Assembly: GCA_033297075.1 (NCBI GenBank)
Contig: MU858079.1
Coordinates: forward strand, 124,001-188,000
DNA: 64,000 nucleotides
Direction: 5' to 3'
From: Rhypophila decipiens
Taxonomy: Eukaryota; Ascomycota; Sordariomycetes; Sordariales; Naviculisporaceae
The translations under genes were made by a program, and so were the position numbers. Positions 32,128-42,411 of the stretch are shown piece after piece. The notes beneath the pieces were generated by a model. That model was not told where the DNA came from. It made no database searches and saw only the letters and a program-made list of their open reading frames with translations. Positions within the stretch are counted from its first letter, which is position 1; the number at the start of each line of letters is the position of its first letter.

Positions 32128-34150
32128 TCATACGAGTGGAATGCTCTCTTCCCCCAGCAGCCCGTCATTCCTTGCCTTCCTCAACTTCCAAGCCTTCGAG
32201 TGCCGATAAACAACAAAATACCACCACGAGAGCATCGTTGCAGATGTGGCAAATACCGTGAAGAGCACGTATATCCATAGCCACGAGGAAACAACCTCGT
32301 CAGACGTGTTATTAGGTCCGTCACTGGATCCGCCTGGCGACCAGTTGAAGAATGTCATTGAAAATATTGACTGGTATCAGTGTCAGGGTTAGTCAAAGTG
32401 TTCAAAGACCACGCACGCATGGGGACAGGAGTGGGATTGGGGACTAACAGCGAAAAATGTTCCCGGAAGAAAGACCATGGTGACCACGGCGATGGACCGC
32501 ATGTGTCTCGAGTCTCGTCTCATTTCCAGCGCAATCTGGACGTTTGATTCTCCGTCGGCCTTGTTATCGTATCGTTCCTTGTCAGCTCTCATTTTTCAAG
32601 ACTACTCGGAAACAAATCAAGATGCAACATCTAAACACTTACCCATTGCGTCGCCATGGCCATCCCGTCTACGCGCATCGTACAGTCCCGAATCTTGTCA
32701 TCATACTCGTCCACAATAGCCTGAATCCGGTCCTTGATCTTTCCACCTGCTCTCCGCATATTCTCCCTGAAAGCCTCCGGATCACCGCTAAACGACGGCT
32801 TTCCACCCGCCGCCGGTGAATCTTCTATGCCTTGCTGCTGCCTTGACGGAGTCCTGCTATCCTGAATGATTTCAACCTTTGGAGGGGGTGGGACATGCAT
32901 TACCGAGCTAGTCGACTTGCGTCTAGGATTCATACTTGAACCGGCCAGCGAGGCAGGGCTCAGCTCGACACGTCTCCTGTCAACCCTGTCCCTGGACCTC
33001 TGCCGCCGACGTCTCTGCTCCTCCATCTGCACGGGGTTCAAATTCTCCACGTCCAGGTACCTACTCCTGCCGCCCTGGAATCCGACCTCCTCTCTGAATC
33101 TCTGGATTGACAAGGAGTCAACTTCGGATCTCGGCCGTCTCGACGTGTCACTTCTCGAGTCCTCATCCTCCTGAGACCTGCTGCTATTCCTCCTCCTCCT
33201 CCTCCTCCTCGGCGCTTTGTTGTCGGTGCTCTTGATGTAGAGGACTTTCTCAAGCTCGTCCGCGTGGGCAGCCATCTTGGCGAGCTGGGTGTTCCAGCTG
33301 ATGAGCTGGTTCCTCAGGTAGGCCGTGTCCAGCCACGAGTTGCGCTTCTCAAAGTTCTTGCGTTCCGAGTCATCTTCGTCGCCGGTCCCATCCATGTCCG
33401 AATTCTTGAAGTCGAGTTCGAAGATTTTGGTCTCGATCTCGTCGATGGTGTTTTCCACCAGGTGGACGTGCCTCGACCTCTCCAGCTCGGCCACGATGCC
33501 CGGCATCAAGAGCGGGTGGGCTGCTTCATGCGTGGCGAAGGACAGGCGCTTGAGAATCTCCTCCTCTACTGCAAGACTGCACCCAAACGCAATGGCAAAG
33601 GTGAGTCCGCAGTGGGGGAAATAAGTGCAGGTTAGACCGAGATCCATGTTCCAGGCGTTGGTGGTGCGGCAGTTGGTAACGTAGGCCGGATATCCACCCA
33701 TCCTGACCTCTGCGCTCGAGAAGACTGGTATGTCGGCTCGGCTTACCGCCCGGGCAATCGATCCGTGCGTGTAGAACTTGTCGGTTATCAGGCGGAAGGT
33801 AGGCTGAGAGAAGGGGAGTCTGCGGAGTGTCTGTCGACCGCCAGCCATGATATGTGCTGCAGGGGGACCTCCATCACCCGCTTTTTCATCCATTGATGGA
33901 AAGGTCATTGCCCTCTCTGGCTTGGTCCGGCCGGGTAGGGACCTCTCGATCCGTTCGAGCCATTCGTCTGTTTTGGCCTTCTTCAGCCCACCCAACGAGG
34001 GCTCACCTGAACGACGTGCAAGACTAGATTTGCTGTCAGTTCCGAGTTTGGGTTTGGAGGAATTATCTGATATTCACATCAAGATGAGACCAGATGGGGT
34101 CGCGTCGTCGATGGGCGGATACTCCTGGAATTCAAGTCAGTTTCCTTCAT
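32128..34150 (-). CDS. CorA-like membrane protein with two C-terminal helices
   Basis: Proposed exons on the minus strand are 34150..34123, 34066..32643, 32577..32449 and 32370..32128, giving 607 aa. The first tiny exon is tentative (donor GTATCC); the first internal ATG is at 33908. The large soluble part has an N-terminal alpha/beta domain (TNAWNMDLGLTCTYFPHCGL, HPLLMPGIVAELERSRHVHLV), a coiled coil, and a very basic Arg-rich stretch near the middle. The end has the fungal CorA-like signature: MRRDSRHMRSIAVVTMVFLP, PGTFFA then SIFSMTFFNW, and a second hydrophobic helix (WLWIYVLFTVFATSATMLSW). The exact GxN magnesium-channel motif is not visible, so transport is unproven. It sits inside the kinase/small-protein block, convergent with C. 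Confidence 0.78.
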
Positions 34151-35820
34151 GACGGGGATCCGAGATCTGACATGTATACCACTTCAAACCAATCCTTCCA
34201 ATCGTTCTCGGTCTCGAGTGTCCATATTAACGGTTTCTGGAATGCAACAACGAGATGAGATGTCAGTCATGGGATAGAGGACCGGGGCTCTCTCATGGGC
34301 TTGTTTACCGCGTCATGCTCCAATATCCGGACAATAGTGGTGAACTTTTCCTCGTATTTGAAAACTGTGTCCATGTCCTTCTCATTGATACCCGTGTTAT
34401 CACGTGCCCAGTCCATTTCCAGGATACTATATTCTTCTTAAGGAGATTTTCATGTCAATCGTTTGCCTTGAATGTCCACGACGGCACTTTTGAGTTGATG
34501 TTGGTGGTGAAACATTACATGCGCGAAACACGCTTCCCGATCATACCCGATGGAGGCTCAAATGGCCCAATGATGGATGTTCTAGTTGATAAGTAGCGCT
34601 GTTGGGACTCAGCCACCGTTCAGGGGTGCCTGGGCGAGAGCCCTGCCACCAATGGTAACATTGGATCTAGGGCAGTTGTGCCCGGTTTATATGTGCTTGA
34701 GCGCTCTGGGAAGACAATGGAAATACGAACTTGTAACTTGAGCATGACAGAAAAGAGCGAACAAACAAACGACGTTGTTGTGCACTTCAAATAATCTCCG
34801 TCATGTTGTCTCTTTGCAATTTTATTGACGTTTACCTCCTGGGCCTGGCCTTAAATCTACATCGCTCAGTACCCCGTACTCGGGTTCTTACCTGACCCTG
34901 CTGGAATTACCCCGCCATGCCATAGGACACAGCTCACAGCAGCAGCCCTGATCCTTCGTGGTGATGGACGTGCTAAGTGTCAGGGACCAGCTACCATCTG
35001 CCTTCAGGGGCCCTCTCACATAATTTACATTCGAGATATCCACCTTTTATATGCTGGCTACCCGCCAAGTAGTATGGCAGTCCATAGCTGTCTACGTGAC
35101 ATAAGTTTCCCCATCGTTCTTTAACTTGCAACTATGACGAGAGGCTCGCGGCAGAAACGCGACGTCGGTGATTTACAGTATAACCGATCAACGGGAAATT
35201 CACTCTGCACAGCCCCGTCACAAATGAGGCAGACCACCAGCAGTTTCATGGTTTCTATGCGGGGCAAAAGACGAAGAAACCGCCTCGAAGTCAGCCCAAA
35301 CTACTACCTGGTACCTATACGACGCCACTGACACTTGAGCGCTGATAAATCTCAGGCTCACACGTACAACATGAAGTCTCTTTGGTGCAACTTGGGCGCA
35401 CCTTATTTCTGTCGGGCCTACCATAGGTTGTAGGGGCGCTGACTACTTGGTTCACTGCCAATTGGCGGTCAGTTCGACAGGTGGCGGGACAGGGGATTGA
35501 ACACAAATGATGTGTCTCGCGACTGGACGACTTTTCTTCTTTGGGCTTCAAGCAGGCGTTATCAGATATATAAGTAAGAGATAGGTCCGAGGTCAAAAGA
35601 AGCCATTCTCCCAATCTCCCTTGGCTATAAAGCTTGGTCTTTTTGCGCATTTTATCTCACTTGGTGATGATATATTGGCTGACCGACGTCGACCTTGTTC
35701 CGTTTCCTAGTACCATAGTACAACAGGCCCCCGAGTCGCCAGCTTGAACGTTTCGCGCGCAACCCCCAGCCCAACAAACGCCGGGGCATTTTGCAACCTG
35801 AACACGTTCAGTCGGTCAAG
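34151..35820. other. Intergenic, about 1.7 kb
   Basis: No gene is seen. Short frames are present but none with family resemblance or good splice structure. Confidence 0.45.
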
Positions 35821-36106
35821 ATGGCCGCCACCGTCTCAGTCAGGGCGACATATGGGGAGGACAACGCCATTGCTACCTATTTGGCTAATATCTTTGGATA
35901 TGGACAATGCTCCGTCATATGGAGGCGAGCCCGGTACATCTGTAGGATTCCCCGGTATTTGACTGCTGTGAGTGCTCTCCGCATATCGTTGTGAAGGGAA
36001 ATGCATATGGTCATGTCCGCTAACCATCATATGGCATGGACTCGGACAGCGCGAGATTCAGGGACTGCAAGACGCCGTCCGCGGCTCCCACTACAGCACC
36101 GACTAG
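35821..36106 (+). CDS. Small family protein E (divergent member)
   Basis: Two exons, 35821..35967 and 36050..36106, predict 67 aa. The intron has GTGAGT, a GCTAAC branch point and CAG, phase 0. The MRHN tetrapeptide is replaced but the pattern is kept: FGYGQCSVIWRRARYICRI aligns with YGDDGFYVEMRHNVYSV at Tyr/Phe-Gly, Val, Arg and Tyr. The intron falls in YLTA|REIQGL, the same place as QLTQ|DEIQEC in B and KLSE|DEIRDC in A, which supports common ancestry. It lacks the E|M intron, as does A. Cys- and Arg-rich for its size. Function unknown. It converges on kinase K3. Confidence 0.62.
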
Positions 36107-36272
36107 GGATACCGAAGGACTTGCGCACTTGGCTTGATGTTCAGTTGGTTCATGTTATGGGTACGGAGTATTCATGTCACGGTTTCCACGAATACCTTGC
36201 ATTTCCATGTATGTATAAACCCGAGGCTATTGGGACATTAAGGATTGTATTTTTTTGGAGCCATGACTTGCA

Positions 36273-38492
36273 TCAAACATGCAACTTTCCGACCTGGGCT
36301 GCCAACTCGTCCATCTTCTCCAGGTCCTCGACCGTCATCGAGGGCTGTCTGGGACCGTTGTACGTAGGCAACTTCCTTGACCCGAGATACCTCCTAATCG
36401 TGTCCTTGGTCACGGGGTTCAGCTCGGCCTCCACCGCCACGCCTCTTATCAACGTCCTCGTCTGAGGTGCGGCCTTGATGGCATAGTCGGTGTTAGAACT
36501 CATGCATTTCCTGTACATGTCTTGAAAGTCCTTCCGCAGTGGAGAGGACAGTGTTCGCTTGCCCGTTTCGTCGTCTTGGGAGAGCACGATGAGCATCTCC
36601 TGCTCGACCTTGTCCAGCACATCGTGGACGAACTGCGTGCAGTGGGGCAAGCCATGAAGTTTGACGAACCACTGTTTGTGCACATGTCAGGTCTTGGTGT
36701 CATGCCATCATTGTGCGCGTCATGTGGTCAAACGTACCTTGGAGACCTCCTCCTTCACCTGGGCCACATTTCCCGTCCCGCCCCCAGCCATGTCAAACTC
36801 CTTGAGGTCGAAAAACACATTACTCCGTGCTCCCGTGATGTACGGCGTCAGCCTTTCTTCCTCAAACTCTTCTACCAGCTTCCAGCCACCCAGCAGCCAG
36901 GTCGTCAACTCGAGAAACAGGCATCCCAAAGTCCAGATGTCAAAGGCACGCGACACCTTTCCCCCTTTGACCTCGCATTCGGGCGGTCTGTACCCTGGCG
37001 CGCCTGGTATCTTCTGGCCGGGAATGTTGGACCTGCTCACGTCTCTATTGAACGACGTGAGCCCCATGTCGGAGATGACCAACAAGCCCCGTGCATCCTC
37101 GCCGCCGACGTCCGTGGGCGACCGGAACCAGAGAATGTTGTCCGGCTTGATGTCCCCGTGTCGCCCATATCTCTTATCGTCCGGCGTCTCGAGGTGGGTG
37201 TGCTTCGGCTCGTGTATGGTATCGACCGCCGTCATGATGCCCGACATCTGCTTGCTCACCCACCGCACCGTCTCCAGGTTGAACGGCGGCCGAGGCTCCT
37301 TGTCCTCCCAGTACTCGTCTAGTGCGCACTCGGCGCACGGAAACAAGAAGTAATAGCTGCCCTCGAGCGTAAACGTGGACAGCAGCGTCACGAGGTGATC
37401 GTGCACCAGCCCGCTGAATCGTTTGAGGTTGTCCAGCTCGTTCCTGAACGTCTGCTGGTTGTCCTTGGTCGCCGAGACTTTGAGCTTCTTGAGTGCAAAG
37501 AGCTCGTTGTTGAGGTGGATGGTCTGCAGCACGCTCCGGAAACCGTGGCTCGTGGGGTGCATCTTGACCTTGCTCACATAGCCATAGCCACCTTCCCGGG
37601 TAGACTCCTCGCTCGGCCGCATTTCCCGGCTGTCCTCGTGCCACCAAGGAAGGAGGGTGCCGGCCGGGAGGTCTCTATGCCGGGCGCGGCCATCTTTGTC
37701 CAGGTCAAAGTATGGCGTGAGCATACGTCTTTGCTCGTTGTACATGTAGTTCTTGAGCGTTTCCTTCATGCTGTTGAAAGAGACGAGAGGATTGGACAAT
37801 GTCCGGGACTGTACTTCACTGCGCCAGCTTTGGTTGAGGGTCAGGTTGATGGGTAGGGCCATGTCTGACTCTCCCTTTTCCACAAACTGTGGGATTCTAT
37901 GGCTTTCCTCGCAGAGGATCAGCAGCGCATAGATGCGCATGTAGTGGCTCTGATCATCCGGCGAGGATATCTTGGGCGGGTGTATTGCATCGACCAAATG
38001 ATCAATCGTGATGGAGTTTCCGAGCTTGAGATCCCCCGCGTCGAGATCCCTTTGTAGTTGGGCCCTCACTCGCTCACGGGACAGGATGTGCCGGAGGACC
38101 TTGAGGGTCCAGAACCCTATCACGCCGCCGTCTGTTGTCTTGATGACGCAATGTCGGAGTAAAGTGTCTAGGGGCCGGTCGCAGTCGAGGATGATGGGAA
38201 GACCTTCTGCGTCGAAACGGATGGGCGATGTTGGTCGACTTGGAGGTTGTGAGCCCAAGCTTGCATCGTCGGCATGGCTCGGGTCGAAATACTCGCTGGC
38301 AGCATCGTTTGTGATTGCGTCGAGGCCATATTCCTTTTCTACTATAGTGATGTTCTTTTCTGATGTCCTTTCCAAAGTGCCGGTGGGGGCTCGGACCAAG
38401 ATTTGGATTTCAGGGGGAGATGGAGGAGGGGTTTTAGGGCGGCCAAGCGGCTGAGTTCCATCATGTCGAGGACTGGAGAGGCGGGGAGCCAT
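36273..38492 (-). CDS. Protein kinase K3 (HGD, DMG variant)
   Basis: Two exons on the minus strand, 38492..36738 and 36671..36273, give 717 aa. The start is the ATG at 38492; the frame is open slightly further upstream but without an ATG. It shares the pre-kinase module with K1/K2 (SRERVRAQLQRDL, then NEQRRMLTPYFDL). Kinase motifs are GGYGYV (about 301-306), LFALKKL (Lys about 335), RHGDIKPDN (Asp about 446), DMG in place of DFG (about 475-477) and GYRPPE. It is more divergent than K1 and K2 and has no long disordered tail, ending soon after the kinase domain with a helical segment. The DMG change does not remove the metal-binding Asp. Small genes E and A flank it. Confidence 0.87.
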
Positions 38493-40550
38493 GTTGCTTC
38501 GGAAAACAGTGAGATGTTTCGACAAGTCTGCTTTTGGTGACGATTATCATTGGGAGCAAGAGAACCGAGCAGACAACAGTCAGAACAACCACGGGAAGCC
38601 TCGGGGATTATAACAAGCAAGGCCATCACGAATGCAAACAAATGTTTCAGCAACGCATCTTCATGATAAAACAATGAGAGCCCTATCGCCAAATCCCAGG
38701 CATTTCCGGACCAAGAAAGGCGGCTCAGTCTTTGGAGCGGCTACTGCCTGCGTCGTTGCAATCTCTCACGTCTGAGTGTCGCCGTGTCGGTGTGGCACAG
38801 AACGGCCGCTGATTGGCCATAAATCCAAAAGCTTGCCTACATAACCAGGCAGGAGGGTGTTTTGGGGGGTGATGGTTTGTTGGGAACAACTTATTACACG
38901 CTGGACAACACCTTCTCCCGCCTTTTGTGTAGTTGAGCCTCAAACTTGGGGGTCTGGTGTCCCGCTTCAGGGTCAATGGACCCCCCCCCCCCCCGGGCAG
39001 TGGAAGTCGCCCCCCAATGCAGTGCAGTCGCGTGTCTGTCGCTACTCGGTGAGCCTTCTGGCTTTGCTTTCATGATGCCGCTCTCCCGACCGACAAGTCC
39101 TTCCGCCATCCCCGGCCAACAGCCAGCGTCCCCGGCAGAGTGGGTGATTGCAGCAGGTCTTTCGGCCGAGGAAAGGGTCAAGAATTCGTTACCAGCCATA
39201 ATAATGCGCTGTTTAGCAATGTGGCTACTCGCATTCTCGGGAAAGTCGACGAAATGCTCGCAGCTCGCAGCGGATAGACGCAGATTGCATGAACCACTGG
39301 TGATCCCGTGAAGCTCATGAGATTTGTCATCAGAATGAGCTCCAAGTTGACGACTTGCAAGTGATTGGGGCCCTGCTGCCTAACTAGATATCTCTCTCAT
39401 GTATTCCATCAGCAACGGTTTTCTCGGCACTTGAGGCGAAGAGATGATGTGGGTGTGGGACGCGGAGGCTATCGCAAGACGGTGTGGCGGAGTGCAGATT
39501 GTCGGCAAGTTGGACAAGAAACCTAGAAGATGTCGGTCGGTCATGTGGCAGGGCACTGCAGCTCTGCTGAGGCTGAGCTCTGCCTGAGGCACGGGCATAC
39601 TTGGTTCCTTCGTCATTGATGAGTCGCGTGGGATTTCCAGGCAAATTGCAAGAGGAGGAAGTGATTTGACCGTAGTAGATATTGCATGTCTCAAGAGCCG
39701 TCTGGTATCGTCACTATCGTGGGGGAGGCAGGTAAAATCTGAGGACCGCCTGTTACCTAGGCTGCCTCTGCTAGAAGCCTAGAAGTTCGGGGAAAGCTAA
39801 CCACATGCCGCGAAACAAATGCACTGTAACGAACATGCAAGAAAATGCCTCTCAGCAGCGCAACTGAGACCCAAAACGAGTGCATAGCTGAGACTATTGT
39901 TTAAATCGTCAAGAGATCAGCTTGGGTCATATATATGGGTCTCGATAGCTCTGCATGCCGTATAAAGGTCTAATCGGATGTTGAGAGGCCGGATCCGCCG
40001 ATTTCCACCGGCCTGGGCCCCCGAATTCGGCAAATTCAGGTCCCAACTTCCGGGCCAGCAGCCGAAAAAGGATATACCAAGGGACCGCATACCAGTACAA
40101 CCGCCACGCCACCTCACAACTGACATGTCCTGTGGCGAGTAGTCGTACTTTACTCCTAAGAAGCTTTTTATTTGCTGATGTGCACTTTTTTCAGGGAATC
40201 TTCCAGCCACAATGACAAAGTCCCTGCAGGCTGCCTCGTGACATGTAATTACTGTACGCCGATCGGGAAATCTCGGCCCTGTGGATGACTCGAAACGATA
40301 CGTCACCTGTTCCGGTGTTAGTACCGCCTCTCACTCCATGCCAGTAGAGTACCAGGCAGCATCAGCCATATACCGTACTCTATGAAGTAAACGGTATTCC
40401 CTCGATATCGTGCAGACGTGCCTATATAAAGCTATGGAGCTTCTTCTTCTGTGTCCTCATCACAAAGTCATTCATCATGCCTTAAAAACCCCACCCCAGC
40501 CCAGTTCGCGGCCCCTTTCTTTCGGTCGGTAGCCCATCGTTCAGCGGGAT
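38493..40550. other. Intergenic, about 2 kb
   Basis: No convincing gene. A 14-nt poly(C) lies at 38981-38994. An open minus-strand frame at about 39917-40306 lacks an ATG. Confidence 0.4.
38981..38994 (+). repeat. Poly(C) tract, 14 nt
   Basis: A homopolymer run whose length is likely to be unreliable in assembly. Confidence 0.8.
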
Positions 40551-41033
40551 ATGACTGCCCAGTCGGAGCCTTCCACCACGAACCGAGGACCTGCTAACGG
40601 CAGCCTGGGCCAGGCCGAGCCAGAGGAAGCAGTTCTCAATCTGATACCTACAAGTACTACTTCGGACCCCTGTTCCCGAGAGCTCGAACAGCTCGAAGCC
40701 GATTCTAAGGAGGGTCAAAATAGGCCTAGAATCATCCCGCCAGCAAGCATAATGTCTGGTACCACGCAGACCATCCCAACACGATGTATTCGCAGTCCAA
40801 GGCGTCTCTTGGAGGTGCTCAAGACCAAATATGGAGAAGGCGGGTATACTGTTGAGATGCGTCACAACGTGTACACCGTCGTCACGCGGGATGGCAAAGG
40901 GAAACTCTCAGAGGCAAGTCTTGCCGAGCTGGGATGGCCGTGACTATACCATCTCAACCATGAAACCGTTGTGAGCATCAAAATGACAAAGCTAACATTC
41001 ACAAATGGTCAGGACGAGATACGAGATTGTTAA
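40551..41033 (+). CDS. Small family protein A, GC-AG intron
   Basis: Exons 40551..40913 and 41013..41033 predict 127 aa. The first 70 residues are a disordered, acidic leader (QAEPEEAVLNL). The core is SPRRLLEVLKTKYG (helix), YGEGGYTVEMRHNVYTV without the E|M intron found in B, C and D, and KLSE|DEIRDC at the end. The intron has a GC donor (GCAAGT), a GCTAAC branch point at about 40991 and CAG. I prefer it because its product matches the last exon of B in sequence and intron phase. If the GC donor is not used, the frame ends at 40943 with KLSEASLAELGWP (130 aa). Function unknown. Confidence 0.68.
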
Positions 41034-42411
41034 GATACCATGATGCTCTACTTTCAACTTATAATATACTCCCAAAATATCTACTATATCTTATAATACC
41101 ATCCATGGACACACCGATCAGCATGATAGAATTCGGCATTTTCACGATATCCAGATAACTCTTTCATCGAAGCAGGAGAGAAACGAATGGATAAATCGAT
41201 ATACTGTTCTATAGGGCCATCGGCATTTCATTCACCATTTATCATAAACGGCATTGTTTTCACATCTTTCCTTGAATTAAAAACATTACATAATCATAGA
41301 CTCACGCTGTTTTAAGCGCGAGGAACTTTTTTCATTCTTTGTCGGGTCTGGGAACCAGAATGAGCCAACGGAGTCCAACTTAAGCTAGCTATTACCTTGC
41401 AAATAAATATATCAAGCCCACAACCTCTTATACGACGCAATGCGAGACACTCTTATGAGAATACGTATTGCCTTTAGATTACAATGAATCAAGAAGGTGA
41501 CGGCATTATGTCACACAACTCAAAGTGGCCTATGAAATCCACTGCAGTAATCTGTTGACTAACATCATACACAACACTGCCACAGCAAGGCCAGAGGCCT
41601 CCCATCACGAGCTCATGTGACTCGTATAAAGTTGATTCCGCCTTGGTACCTCGAGTCATCAAGATGTCAACCACTTGGATACTTGTGTTCATTACAGAAT
41701 CACACAAGAGTCATGACCTAGAAAGGGACGCGTACCAGCTGGTTCCTCGGAATGATTCATGTTGTACATTTCTCACAGGGTTCCGAACAAGCCAAGTGCT
41801 AGAAAGCTAAGGCAAATCAACTGAATACAATCTAACTCAAAGAGGCCGAAAATGCTGTCAAACCAACTCAATCTAGCCATCACTTGCACTACTTGGACTA
41901 CTTGACCTAGTAGAATCCCCATACATAACCCTAACCCTATACTAAGGTAACTTTTACCCCCTTAAACTGGGAATAGCTTCATCTTCTAAGTTACCGGTTT
42001 TCTAGCTTTTCAAATACGTCAAGTGGGTCAAATAGTCAGTTGAATTGAACTATCTCTCAGGTCGATTTGGCCTGTATTAGTTCAATCGAAGCCAAAAGGG
42101 GGCTCAAATTGAATTGACTTGGCTTTTTCGGATTTTCGGAAATCTGATTTCTCACCACATCTAAACATACGACAATACCAAGTAACGCATGTCCCGTTTA
42201 TACAAGGTCTCGCATGATGGCAAAACGTGAAATTTGAAAATAGTAACAACTGCATGCCTGTCTAGATAAGATACGAAAGTCCCGTACTGACGTTGCGTAT
42301 ATTCGCCCCGCTCGCAGAATAGTGGTGTACAACCAGAGATATGGCAGAGATGCTAGGCCTGTAACAACAAGGTTAAAGAACCTCCAGGCTCGAGTCTTTC
42401 TTGCCATCAGC
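41034..42411. other. Intergenic, AT-rich
   Basis: No gene is seen. A two-unit telomere-like CCCTAACCCTA lies near 41930-41942, too short to mean a telomere. Confidence 0.45.

Noticed and set aside
39917..40306. Open minus-strand frame of 129 codons
   Set aside because: It has no ATG start, competes with a second overlapping frame, and shows no family features.
41930..41942. Telomere-like CCCTAACCCTA
   Set aside because: Only two units; too short to indicate a telomere or a fusion point.
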